A program made the position numbers and the translations under genes. Positions 1 to 12,169 of a stretch of DNA of 64,000 nucleotides are shown here, one piece after another. The stretch is from Marasmius tenuissimus. Taxonomy: Eukaryota; Basidiomycota; Agaricomycetes; Agaricales; Marasmiaceae. Each line of letters begins with the position of its first letter. The stretch's first letter is position 1. The DNA lies in assembly GCA_029532415.1 (NCBI GenBank), contig JAQOTA010000046.1:1984001-2048000 (forward strand). The letters are read 5' to 3'. The notes below the pieces were generated by a model that made no database searches, was not told the DNA's origin, and worked only from the letters and a program-made list of their open reading frames with translations.

Positions 1-1057
1 GAGTTCGTCTCGTTCGAGGCATTCTCCAACACCTGCTCCAACCGCACCTTCCATGTCGACTCCGGCTGAGATCTTCGTCCCCCCTCCCCCATCACCTACC
101 CCGCCACCTCCTGATCGAAATGCCTCTCGACGAAGGTCTGGCGGTCCTTTAGTAGGAGAAGGGCAGGGGTGGGCGTATCCAGTTGAACTTGCAGGAACGG
201 GTTTGAGCTACCCAGTCCATTCAACGCCATACAGTCCCTACACACCTTTACCGTACGCATCGGCATATACACCCTACGCACCACATTACCCGCTTTACAC
301 ACCATACTCAACTCCCGCACCTCTTTACCCACCGTTCCAACAGCCGTACCTTCCTTATTATCCTCCTTACGCCACCCCAGCTCCATTCCAAGCAACAACA
401 ATCCACAACACACCCTTACCCTCCACCTCTCAACTACCGAGCTACGCTCTTCCAGCCAGCACGCCCATTAGTGCCGCTACGATCCCCCTCCCACCTCCAC
501 AAACCGACTATGTCATTCCCCATTCCGAAATCATCGCCCTCGGAGGAGGCAGCACATTCCTCGACTGGGACCTCCTTTACCCACCCACCCCCGAATATGC
601 CAAACTCGTAAACCCAGCCACACCTTACGCTAAACCCAAGTTCTCCGATCCGGCTTTCCAAACCGGCTTCGTCGTGAGCAAAGTCTTCCTCCGGTCCTCA
701 TCGCACCCTGTACTGGCGTATTGGATGGACACCTGGGGATCACTCGATCTTGGGGGTATACCTACAGTGGGAGGGCTGTTGGCATCGATACATACGTATT
801 TGCATACCCCGCTTACGCAGGAGGAGCTGGATAGGCTTTTGGAGACGCCGCAGAATAAGGAGAATGTGGTTCATGCGAGGAATATTAGGGCGAGGGAGGG
901 GTGTGAGCTTGTGTTGAATGGGAATGGGTTTAAGAGGCTTGACGCGTTGGGTATGCATAGAAAGTTTGCCGGGGTTTGGGTGGGGGCGGTGGAAACTAAT
1001 GATGCGGAGGGGACGCTGGAGGTTGAGGTAATGATCGGGGTGAGACCGGTTGGGTGA
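1..1057 (+). CDS. DUF6699-type hypothetical protein, 5' partial
   Basis: The frame is open from the left edge of the window to a TGA at 1055-1057, so the N-terminus lies outside; the first internal ATG is at 53. Counting from that ATG (334 residues), the first 160 or so residues are a Pro/Tyr/Thr/Ser-rich low-complexity region with many repeated YTPY/YPP units. The last 160 or so form a compact domain that starts at a WDLLYPP motif and ends at a KFAGVWVG motif. That order (W-D-L start, an IPTVGGLLASIHTYLHTPLT-like middle, a closing F-x-G-V/L strand) fits the DUF6699 family, common in Agaricomycetes and of unknown function. No intron is needed. The family call is from memory of the motif pattern; the reading frame itself is certain. 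Confidence 0.75.
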   Translation, partial: SSSRSRHSPTPAPTAPSMSTPAEIFVPPPPSPTPPPPDRNASRRRSGGPLVGEGQGWAYPVELAGTGLSYPVHSTPYSPYTPLPYASAYTPYAPHYPLYTPYSTPAPLYPPFQQPYLPYYPPYATPAPFQATTIHNTPLPSTSQLPSYALPASTPISAATIPLPPPQTDYVIPHSEIIALGGGSTFLDWDLLYPPTPEYAKLVNPATPYAKPKFSDPAFQTGFVVSKVFLRSSSHPVLAYWMDTWGSLDLGGIPTVGGLLASIHTYLHTPLTQEELDRLLETPQNKENVVHARNIRAREGCELVLNGNGFKRLDALGMHRKFAGVWVGAVETNDAEGTLEVEVMIGVRPVG

Positions 1058-1810
1058 ACCGGGAGGGCTTGAAGCTCTTTGGGGAGGAGGCTGGCACTAC
1101 TTCATGACAATCTCTTTTCATTTACGAATCTGCTGGGACTGTGCAGAGATGTTTACTGTATTTCTACTCATAAGGCCTTGAAGGTGTATCAATCATCACA
1201 ATAGCGACTGCAGCCGTTTTGTCCGCTGCAACGCGAGAATATATACGATTTTCCTTTTCTTTTCTCTCAACACGATCTCATGGCACCGAGCTGATTTCCT
1301 TCTGACAGCAATCTTGAAGTCATTTCCTCAGCCCGCAGTCAATCCATAATTTCACAACAATTTCGCGTTAACGTTAAATGTGAAGTAATAACGATGAGGA
1401 AAAAGAGGCTTCTAGCACCGATCGATGAACTCTTCCAGCAAGCGAAGAAACAAGTGTGTCATATGTAGCGAGAAACAGAGAGGACGAGGGGGAGGGGGAG
1501 GGAAAGCGAGAGATAAGAAAAAAGAGGAGAATAATAAGTTTAATTGATGATGTGTTGCAGAGAAAAGACAGGCGAAAGGCGCGGGAGGGTATCTGTTGCC
1601 TGAGGACGGTGTTGCGTGGTCGGATGGTCAGAAAGGAGTGAACAGGGCTCGCAAAGGTAGTCTTATCAAATATAACTAAGTATGAACTGATGCAAGAAGG
1701 GAAAACCGTGCATAGAGGGGTTGAAAGATAACAGAGAAACACAGGGAAAAGTCATGACAAGAGAGCCCGGGATAAAGATAACAAAAAAACAAGAGTGAGA
1801 TTCCGTCCAA
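1058..1810. other. Convergent spacer with a purine-rich, G-run tract
   Basis: About 750 bases separate two convergent stop codons. No coding signal is seen. At about 1475-1550 the + strand is almost pure purine with three close runs of 3-5 G, a composition able to form triplex or G-quadruplex DNA. It probably belongs to the 3' flanks or terminators of the two genes. Confidence 0.5.
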
Positions 1811-4800
1811 TCAATCTTCCTCCTCTTCCTCTTCCAGAACGTTGTGTAAAGGTGCTCCGTGAATGTATCTACCAGGACTAGCTCGCCCTGTCTCTTCTGC
1901 TGCTATTTTCGGAGGTTCGGAAAGTAGGGGAGGACTGGGTTCCTTTTGCGGAGGCGACGGAGCGCTGGGAGCGCTGGGAGGACTGGGCAGTTCAGATTTG
2001 CCTCCTGTCCTTATGGGGATTTTCGAAGGGCCAGTTGAGGGTGCATTAGGTGCTCCCCCAGCTCCTGGGGCAGGTGCTCCCTTCTCCCTTTCGCGATACA
2101 TCTCAATTAAAGAAGCCGTCTTACTCGGTAGAGGCTTGGGTACAGGTTGGGAAACGGGGGAGGGTGTGGTCTCGGGTGGAGAGGCTGGAGGCGGAACGGT
2201 CGGAAGAGGTCGCACATGACCTTGGGGCGTGGTAGGCGCAGCGGCCAAGGCGGGTGTCGGGGCAGCAGGCGTGGCAAACGCCGCATCCTCTCCCTCGTCG
2301 TCACTGTCGTTGTACTTCTCCATTGCCCTAGCTCTGGGATCGTCCTCTAGCATCGAGGGTGGCCGTCTTTCTGGGTGAAGGTCAAAGTAGCCTAACTTCT
2401 TCTTCGGGGGTTCATTTGGTTCCTCGTCCTCAACTGGGGGAGCATCCGCACTGTAAGAAACGCTTTGGCTGTCATCCGTATAGTCAACCGTCGAGGTGTA
2501 GCTTTCTCGTGGCCGCTCTCTTCTTGGCACAGTTTCAATCTCGGATAGGTCCTCATCGTCGAAATCACCGTATGGACGGTGTTCATGGAGAACGCGCTTC
2601 ATCTCCTTCTCCTTCTCTGCCATGTCTTCTTCGTCGTCTGAAGGACTGAACCGATGGTTCTGTACAGCTGCCAGTGCTTGCGCTACCTCCATGCTCGCCG
2701 CTTCAGGGTCTTTCGAACGCATGACAGCATCTTGGCCAGCCATCCTCCGTTCCTGCGTCCCGACGAGAATGTCCACCCAAGCGTCCTCCGGAGGCCGTCG
2801 ACTCTCCCTTCGCTCCCGCTTCTTCCTCTTCTCCTCATCTTCATCCGGACCACCGTACTCGTCAAGAGAGGAACCGCCAACGCTGTTGCTGTCATCGCTA
2901 TACCCTCTTAGTCGTGTGTCAAAATCGACGGTCGAATATTCAGCAGGAGTCAAACCCGCAGCCTTATTGCGCGACCCAACGGTAGGTGTAGTAGGGAGCT
3001 TAAACTTCCTTTTCTGAGTGCCCTGTGTGGCTGATTGAAGGGTTGAATCAGAGTGATGATCTTCGCTAGCTGACGTTTGCCGAACCAAGGCTTGGAAATG
3101 AGGTGGTTGCTGGGGAAGGGGAGGGGGTTTCTCGGTGGTCGGAGGTACGTTCTTGGGTACTTTGACACTCGTACTCAGGCTGAGCAATCGTGTTTCCCCT
3201 GAAGCAGCTCCTTGCAGTAAGCCCTCGAATTCCATCTCTCTGTAGTTTGGACCGCCAGTCGGCACATGTCCGACCACGTAAGGTTTGCCGTTCAAAGTAG
3301 CAGCTTGTTTCCACTGATTCTTTTTGGGCGAAAAGAGCGATGGAAGACGTTTCCGGTTGCCGGCGACGAGGACAGCAAGCTGCTGACGATATTCGAGAGG
3401 TACGAATTCTTCGAAGAGGATGAGAGTATCTGCTGATCGGGCGTCATTTTCAGCAGGTTTCGGGTAGTGGGCTGGTCGGGATGATGATTGGGATCGGGAG
3501 GTAGGGATTGACTTGAACTCGACCTGAGAGGTGCGTTTCATCAGTATGAGTTCCACGCGTGAGGATGAATAAACTCACCATAGCCCAATTGCACTCTCGA
3601 TCTTCCACCTGTACCTTCAGACCATCCTTGGTTGTAACACCTTCATCCCGCAGGCCACTCAAACCAGCTAGCCCTTCTCCCCATCCACTGCCCCAAATCA
3701 GATCACAGAAAACATCCATGAAGGCTTCTTCGATCACTTCTTCAGAACCGATAACAGGCGAGGTATCCCAACCGAATGGAGGTAAGGCCTGTCGATGCGA
3801 GATGAGACCACAGCAGGAGAAACAATACCGAAGAAACCCACCTTTTCCCTCTTCTTCAATTTCCTTGAGATTTCTTCCTTTTCCTTTGGCCAACTTTCTA
3901 TGGTTGCAGTTAGGGGTGCGCTGAATTGCAAGGTGGTTTTGAGAGGATCATCGCCACGTGAGAAACCTGCAGAAGAGAAATCGTCCCAGCCTAGGGTCTG
4001 GCGTTTCTTGGACCGTGCCTGCGAGACTGTTTAACGACGGGACTGAAACGCAGAGACTAAGATACTCACAGTCCGGGCGCCCTCTGTCAAGTCGAACTCT
4101 AGTTTCTTGTCGCCTACACCGCCCGTACCAAGTCCACCGAATCCCAAATCCTCGAATTCACCCCACTTCAAGTCGGTTAGAGACTTGAACCGGTCCTCTC
4201 CCGTGCTGCTGCCTAGGCCAAGATTGCCTACACCAAGGAAGTCCTTGGTACCCGACGACGTACTGGCGCTCAGGGACGGAGCGTTCAATCCATACAAAAA
4301 ACTAGATTCTGTAGCGGTCGGGCTGGTATTCCCAGGGACACCTAGGTCAGGGTTGACGGAAGAAGGGATGTTCATCCTCTTCTTGTACGCCTCTGAATAC
4401 TTCGGAGGTTGTCTATCTGCAGAGCCCCTTCGGGTCATAGGGGCAATCCTATCCCACTCTCGACTCGACTCCAGTCCCCCGACGACGTTTGTTTGACTCG
4501 CCTGAGGTTGGCCGTGGAGGAAACCAGGTCTCTTAGACCAGCTCGCGCTATACTTCACCAGGTCCTTGTCATACGAACGCACATTTCTCTTGACGCTCAT
4601 CACCCTTGCTACCCTTGCCCCTTTCCGCGGTTCAGGACGCATGCCTTCCTGCCGACGCTTCAAATTGTGGGGATCCAGGTGGGGTAGGGTAGCCGGATAT
4701 CCTTTGATCCACTCCTTGAGTTTCTTGGGAACACCCAAGGTCGTCTGGCTTCCTTCACCTAGTAGATTAGGGGAGTTGGAGGCCGAACGAGGGGTGTCTT

Positions 4801-6079
4801 GCCATCGAACGAAAGCAAGCAGTATGTGTTCGAGGGCATTGACTGAGCGGAGGTAGTAAACGTAGGTATGATGGAACGGAAGAGACGGTGGGCCTAGACC
4901 AAAGAGCTGACAGGGAGAAGTGATCAGCAAAGGTCACAGGGGGGAATGGCGTTACTCACCAAAGGTCCGAACAGCGGGGAAAGTGTGGGAGGAGTGTGTC
5001 CGGAGGTAGCGCTGTTGGCAGTCAAGCGCGCGAGGAGGCTGAGTATAGTGAGGAGAATATCGCGAACAGGGCCAGCGAGTGACGGCAGGAGGGCTGTGAA
5101 ATGGGTTGGGGGATACAAGAGCGCTACGCGAAAGCAGCCAATGTCAGAGCACGTTGGCAGGTATGAAAGAACTTTGCTTACCTTCCTCCTCGTCTCGCCA
5201 CTGCGAGTACCATTCGTAAGGAAATAGACCTCTGCTTTCCTGACCTCCGGAGACCCTCACTACCCTGGCCAGTGCCCACCGCAGGGCCATTCCTAGCTCA
5301 TGCATCCCGGCAAAACGAGCCTCTTCCCTCCACTTCTGTTCCGCATGATCCTTCTCGGCTATTGACTTCTCCTTGGTACTGCGTTGATTGTACAGATGCG
5401 TAGAGGTGCAAGTTGCAAGGAAACAATCGATTAACCTGCGTATTCGTGTAGGGCTGATATCCAAGGCCAGTGTCGAAAAAATGAATGGGGTGGTTATTCC
5501 TCCACGAGTTCCGAGTTCTTCGCAGACGACGTCCACCAGTCGAGCAACGGTATCTACGGAGAGAACCACATGCCGCTGGTATGACAGGTATGGGTAATCC
5601 ATTGTGCTGCTGCTCCCAGAGGAGAATAGAGAAGAATTGCTGGAGGTAGAAAGTGTAGACGAATATGAAGAGTTGAAGGAACGGTCCAGCGCGTGGCCTG
5701 CGCCATTACTTGTGTCGAAGCTCGGTTTCTCCAGTATTGTTGGGAAGAAGGCGCCGTCCTGAACAAAAATGCCAGCGTACTCGAACACTCCTTCTGGTAT
5801 GCCAAATCCATCTCCTGCATCAACTGGGCTGTGAATACTGGGGCCAGGTGAGGCAACACCGCTCATAGTCCTCAAACGGACCATCTGAGCCTCTTTCGCA
5901 GCTGCTTTCTTCTTGTCCCTCTTCGAAGTTCCGCTGAACAGACCGCCTCCTCCACCAGTCCCTTTGTGATTGGACTGCCTGCTGGACACTCTGCCGAATT
6001 CATCTGCGCCATGTGGTGAATCGGGCGAGGCTGGATATGGTGTAGAAGCGGTTCGTGAGCGAGAAAAGATGCTAGGCAT
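1811..6079 (-). CDS. Msb1/Mug8-domain protein
   Basis: Six exons (6079-5182, 5123-4960, 4906-4070, 4018-3842, 3788-3579, 3523-1811) join in phase to 3999 nt, 1332 aa. Introns are 51-58 nt. The N-terminal half holds the Msb1/Mug8 (DUF1708) domain, recognised by the runs around FAGMHELGMALRWALARVV, FPYEWYSQWRDEEE and FHHTYVYYLRSVNALEHI. In this family the domain resembles a RhoGAP fold; budding-yeast Msb1 works with Cdc42/Rho1 in polarised growth and fission-yeast Mug8 is meiotically up-regulated. The last 570 residues are disordered: Ser/Pro-rich with acidic stretches, repeated STVDFD/STVDYT units and a Glu/Asp tail. The protein likely acts at growth sites under the plasma membrane (inference). 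Start chosen: the first ATG, giving a short basic Ser-rich leader. Confidence 0.9.
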
Positions 6080-9000
6080 CGATGTAGGTCGGTTTCAAGC
6101 CTGTCGTGGTCGCCGTTGGTATGTACGAGGGGAAGGTTTCGTCGATGCTGCTGACGATGTACGTCCACTGGGCCGACCGGTCAACGGGTGGATTTAGTCG
6201 GAAGTCGAGCGAAGAGGGAGAGAAGAAAGGTGTGAGAAAACTTGATATACCCAGATCCAAGTAATTAGAGCAGTTGAGAACAGGAAAAAAGAAAGGAAAG
6301 CTTGAATTCAAGGGGAACCAAGAAGGACGGTGTGCAAGTGTGATTCAGAAATTTGTGACAATCTCTACGGCGGTAACCGCAGGAAACATTTCCATTTTTG
6401 GTAGACTTATGACACAATCATCAACATATTTTCGTCCTTTTCTCAAGACTCAGGTACAAATACACACGAGCCCAATTTGGCCGCAAACTGGCCAGATTTC
6501 ACCTCAGAGTCAAAGCTTGCCTGTCCTCCCCTCACCCCCCTCTTGTGAGCTAGAGCAAGAGGTCGACACAAGGGCAATTCGAGTAACTCGAGAGTATATT
6601 ATCAAATAAAAGTCTACTCCAAGGAAATGCCGACTCCTATATTTCATATCTCGTCCGACTTGCCCCAGATCTTCACTGGCTTCAATGCGAACGACTCCGA
6701 CGCGCATTTCGTACAACTGGAATTGTCCTATCATCACTGCTGTCGCAACCAACCATTGTTGACTTCCCGCGGCCTCCTCTGGTATCAGTACAGCGCTCTT
6801 GATTTCATGTTTATGTGTCACAACATGATGATAGCAATGACGGTTCGGTAGAATTTCCCGCTGCACGGCGTGGAGGGATCCTGCATACCCTCTCGTACAT
6901 GCTCACGGAATGAACAAGACTTGCTGTGACAAGGGCTGCAATTCCTAAATGGAACCACCGCAGGTTTACCTCCTACCTCTCGGACTTCCAAGTGCCAAGA
7001 ACGCATCATTGGGATCAAACTCAGGTACTCAAAGCGACGAGGGCAACAGATTCATGAAACTCTTCCTGGCGGCAGCTGGATTGGTCCGGGCTTGTGTAGT
7101 TCCCGAGGAAGCGTATAGGTCCAGTCTATGCCTGAGGCAGCCTTGAACCTGTGCCTGGCGCCGCAAGCGCTATGGGCCCTCGTTTCGTTGCCTCCACAGC
7201 TCACTGGCGTTTCTCGTGCGCCCAAGCGCAGTTATCCGGACGCGGGCTAAGTACCAAAGCCCCTCTTCACGTTCAATTGCTCCCAGCCGCCTGGTTTGTG
7301 TAGCGTCGTCTCCGGACTAAACATTCCAGAGCTCTGAGCACAAGTCCCACTAGCGCCCAGGGGGATCATGAATCATGATTGACCGGGCTCGACCACGATA
7401 TCTCGAATGCAGACTCAACATCAACGGACGCTCCGATGTCGCATTTCCGATAAAAGTTCCCCACAGTCACTGCCTGCCGCCATTGCCGTTCAAGCTGCGT
7501 CCGTTCAGGTCCGCTTATCTGCTTTTAGCCCCTTGTCGTTTGCGACTCCATATACTTGTGTTCTTAATCGATTCCTGTTTCAATATTACTCACCGCAATC
7601 GCTTAGTCTCTAACTCTCATCCGAACGGGTTTTTGACTCCTTTCTTCAAGAACTGGTGAGAATGGTTGTGTCGCCTCTGAACAAGATCGTTGTAATTTCT
7701 GGATGGCTCTGAGTCTTCTCAGCCACTGGAATACGAATAGGAAAGGCGCAGAAGGGAGCACGTTGCGGCCAAGGCTCAGGCAGAAGAGCTATGGTAAATG
7801 TCTTTTCACTTTTCTCCGGAGCGTGGGCTTAGTTTAAAGTTATTGCTCGTTGCTGGGCTGGGGCTTCTCGCTAATCCTCTTCTCACACAACTTTTTTGGG
7901 TGCACAAAAATAGCTTGTACAGTTATTATGATGTTACCGTTCTTCAATGAACAAAATCTACCTGGCCGTCCGTCCAAGAAGATACATACACCCAGAGCAC
8001 TGGTCGGCTGCGGGGAGCTGGCTGAAGGCTGAGCGACGTGCAGCAACTTCGACTTCTGGGTAGTGATGTCAATAAATTATGGGCCGTCCCTCCTTCCTCC
8101 TTTCTGTGGCTGATCACGGGCGGACGGTTTGTACCTACCCTTTGTCGGCCAATCCCCCAGGTCTCTTCATGCAGTTCCTTGTCAAATGCTCCCGGTGTAA
8201 TCACTGCTTCGCTCACATCACTCAAGCACACAGTGGGTATCGGCATGGTCGGGGAACTTGTGACCATAGGTTTTCGCACCCGTCCGCATCAGCGAGTTGC
8301 GGGGATCCACTCGTCCGCCATCGATGTGTAAGTCGTGATTTGTTGCGAGCTTGGCAGCAGCAGAAGACAAGACTGGTGCCCCAATGCCAGTTCGAATTCA
8401 AGAACTCTCAAGCATCCATATATATGAAGGTCTCGCCACCATATCGGGGTGGACGCGTGGACAGCCTATGGTTGCGTACATGCCGGAATCCGTGCATAGG
8501 ACAGCGTCCTTGGAAGACGTGATCCTGTATCATGTCAGGCTGTCCAACTCTTCGACAGGGGCAGAAGCCCTGCTGTTGTAACGATGTTGCTTCGATGGTG
8601 CTTAGGGCCTTCTTACACCAGGAGACCACCTTCCTGGTGCACGACGGCGCGGACAAGGTTACGGTTTTGCCTTCCTGTTGTGCATGTGGTACTTCAATAC
8701 TATAGTTTTCGCACGTCGCAGCTTCTTACAGATTTCCGCGCTTTGGATCGTCACATTCATCGCTCCAAGTTCTCTCTGGATATGAACACTCGTCCGCACG
8801 AGGGGTCAGGGCACATTGCTCTACATTCACTCTACAATGTACACCGCCAACGGTATAGTATGGTATTATATCGCACTGCAGGGTCGGAGTCTATGAACTC
8901 GCCTGAGCTCATTCAATGTATCTCATTAATGAGATTCGAAGTTTTGCAATATCCGGTCGAAACTTGTATCTTGCCTAGCGCGCTATAAGAACCAAGAAAT

Positions 9001-9224
9001 AAGAAATAAGTACCAAAGAATCAGCGACGCTCGGAAGTGCTGCCAATGTGAGGCGCCTAAGCGCTCAATAAACGCCCAAGACACGGGCCACGTGCTCTGA
9101 ATTGCACTGCTTCGAGCCTTGCCTTCACTTTCCCGTCAATTCAGAGTCTCAGACTAGGTCACCTCATCCGTCTAAAAAAGCAAGCTCTACCTGACGAGGA
9201 TTGACTTATTCTCACTCTATACAA
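6080..9224. other. Gene-poor stretch with no supported gene
   Basis: About 3.1 kb. Only short, mutually contradictory open frames are seen on both strands, with no recognisable domain and no splice chain I could close. A near-palindrome (ATCATGAATCATGAT) sits at about 7366-7381. The first few hundred bases probably contain the promoter and 5' leader of the Msb1-type gene, and the last 150 bases the promoter of the 125-aa orphan at 9225. Confidence 0.5.
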
Positions 9225-9662
9225 ATGGCTGGATCCGTACTTGAGATCTCCAGCTCTCCCGAACCACCATCCACCGCGTCCAAAGCATCTGCTTCCACCT
9301 ACCGGAAACGACCTCGAACAGAAACCGACACAGAGCCTTGTAAAGCATGCGATGGATCTAGACGCGTCGAAAGGAAAGCAAAGAAAACCAAAAAAGAGCT
9401 TGAACCCAGTCGTTGGCCTTGGATCAACAGCCGCAAACCAGAACTGTACGCATCGCGTTTACAAGACGCGTGTCTCTGCCAGGGTCACTGACGAATTCCT
9501 TCAAGGCAATTCAAGAAAACAAAGATCGAATTTTACAACTGCGGCGGTATTGTCTTAAAGGCAACAGGCAAGACGCTAGAGGCCAGGCTGGATAAATTAG
9601 AGGCGTGGTTAGCAGAGTGCAAAGGAGATGAGACGAGGCATCCCGATTATGGAAAGTATTGA
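9225..9662 (+). CDS. Orphan 125-aa protein, two exons
   Basis: Two exons, 9225-9445 and 9506-9662, give 378 nt and 125 aa. The 60-nt intron has a GTACGC donor, a CTGAC branch point 14 bases before a TTCAAG acceptor, and it removes two in-frame stops, which supports it strongly. The N-terminal half is basic and Ser/Lys-rich with a CKACDGS pair of cysteines and a KRPRTE stretch resembling a nuclear signal. The C-terminal half is an amphipathic region (LEARLDKLEAWLAE) ending in HPDYGKY. I recognise no family. It stands alone in a gene-poor region, so it may be a young or fast-evolving gene. The splice logic is seen in the sequence; function is unknown. Confidence 0.62.
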
Positions 9663-12169
9663 AACTTAAAGGTGCGGGCCTGTTTCAAGCGGTGGGGGCA
9701 TGGTCTTTTCCGGTTTTCTTGGCGGTATTTGGGCTGAGTACTGAGTATTGAGTTTTTCATCTCAGGTTGGGCAGCTTAACATTGCACCCCATGTGCCAAG
9801 ACGGTGGAGTGCGTCGTGCGGGACCGTCATCAAGCCATTTCCTTGTATCTTAGTACTCCGACCTTAATATTTCTTGATTCAACTTGGCTGACTCGTCACA
9901 GATATATGATGGACCCTTTCTTCAGTTCCCGACGTCGTTTAACTGCAATATCCTCGGATCGCGAACCAGAGTGCGGACGAAAAACATCAGACTGACAATC
10001 ACCCCGGAGACGCCCTAAAGACAGGATATGGATAACAAAATGACACGGAGGATTCAACAGTCGATGCGCTAACTCACCGCGTTTTACTGGCATGTCCGTC
10101 GCGACTTCCTCGGATTTGAGGTACCCAAGGTCTACGACCCTTGTTATAACACAATTTTTGCCCCCCATGTTTGGGAGGATGCAGGATGAAAAAATAATGG
10201 TCAGTTTCACGTTGCGTTCTAATCGCTGACTCGGTCTCTTCGTGATAATAGATCATTTTCCAAAACCATGAAAGCTTGTTCTCCGTCGAGTCCGATTGGG
10301 CAGATCAAGAGAATGTGCCCATCGTACCCGTGGTTCTAGAATATTTGTTGTTACCTCAAAACTCTTCTCGAATCGGACCAGATGACGGTTCCGCGATTAT
10401 GAGATATGGTCAACCTTCGATGCAGGGTCGGAACCTCAACCTGCATCATGAAAAATCCACAAGCACATCCGAAGGCCTTTCGAGTTGCTGGCCGTCGCGG
10501 AATAGCTCCGTTTCGATCGAGGCCCTCTCTGCAACGATGTATTGCCGGAAAGGGAAAATGCCCGTGTTCGCATGTTCGCCGCGCCCCCTTTCCATTGGGT
10601 CATGCCGTTTTGCAGTAACCCTCGAACTGCCTGACAGCGCTACTTCCGGGAGAAAGATTTACTAGTCACTCTTGTATGAACTTCTTCGAACGGCCATTTA
10701 GTTTCATTGATAGTTATCAACGTCGATCCCTCGTTTGATCGTCGGCCTGGATGAAGATGAGGGTTTCTTGAAGGATGGCGAAGAACACCGTACAGTACCC
10801 CACAATCACCGGGATCGCCCGAAGTTGACCAATGACTCGCACTCAGGTTGTCTCTCACGTGGTGTGGCTTTGTCTGCGACAACTACGGTGTGTCTTTCGA
10901 CCTCTATTGTAAGGGCACGTTGACCTAAAACTACCGTTTACCTGTTGAACAGATCGACCGAGGTGGTAAAAAGAAGAGTCTTGCTTCCTGGATATCCGTG
11001 TACGTGTATATGTCAGCGTCGTGTTGATTGTGGGTGAAAAATAAACCTTACCTTACCCTAGGGCCCAGTACCCCCCCAGAGGAACTAATCTGACATCTCA
11101 TACAAGTACAAAGCATTCTTGTGGCACTAACACTGTGGTGGCTTCTGTCATCAGTGCCCTATCGGTGGTATCTGAGGGCAAGTTTCCATCTGAGCCGCGT
11201 ACCGCGCATGTAACATGTTCACGATGCAGTTTTCCTTTGGATTAAAACCCTATACCCCGACGTCGGTTGGTTTGGGCATGTCCTCCCAAAGTCTCCTCCC
11301 GTTTACTGTGCTACGAGAGAATTCAGGCAGGCGGTACCGTGACGACTCCGTCGGATATCAGCCAACTTCTACCGGAGCTCATCCATTGTCGTAAGTCCTT
11401 CTATCCAACACCCATACCACGCCGAGCAAACACGATCACCAGCCCTACTTTATCATCGTATCCAGAGACGGGCATCCATCCGCGAAAACCCCTCGTGATT
11501 GTCTCAAAACACAGGTCTCAGTCCGTCGAAACCTGGCTGCCGCCTCGCGCTGTCTGCGTCGAGAACGATCATCTCCCCCCCGCTACCTACATTTCGGTTT
11601 TAACGGTTTTCGTGCGTGCAAATATGCCGTGATGAGGCGCGCGTTGGTCATTTCCTTGATGAAGTTTGGGTTGCGAGCCGTTCACTACTCTGACCACGTA
11701 CTCATGTCCAATATTTTGGGGGACCACTCACCAGTCAGGCTAATGGTATTAGCGGCTCTACCGGAGATTGCTACAAGTACATAATGAGTGAGCAATTTAT
11801 CATATTTTTGGGACCATACTGTACGCGATGAATACCAGTTATGTTTCTCTTACCCCAACAGGATTGGTACCTGTGTCGCGGGTGGTCCCTCGCTGACCAT
11901 GCGCGTTCAACACGATCGCGTCGTTACATGAACGTTGCGGTCATTTCGATCGGGATGGCATCTCTCTTTCGAATTCCAGGCGTATGTAACATCAAGCAGA
12001 AGCGTAAGGTGTAGGTGTTGTTTCACTTGGGAGCGACTTATCTATCGGTGGGATACTCCTATAAGAACAAGCCATCCAACCTCAGGGGCTCCCCACACTT
12101 TCCACCTCATTTCCGTTTCGGAGGCTCCCAAGCTCACTCACACTTGCCCTACACCTATCTCTCTCTCAA
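9663..12169. other. Gene-poor stretch with no supported gene
   Basis: About 2.5 kb between the 125-aa orphan and the first MFS porter. Open frames are short and carry no recognisable domain; no terminal repeats or transposase motifs were seen. The final 200-300 bases are presumably the porter promoter. Confidence 0.5.

Noticed and set aside
2050..3017. Several open frames opposite the Msb1-type last exon
   Set aside because: They are shadows of a Ser/Pro/Glu-rich coding exon on the minus strand.
7360..7385. Near-palindrome around AATCATGATT as an operator or transposon end
   Set aside because: Single occurrence, short, one central mismatch, no adjacent gene or matching partner.
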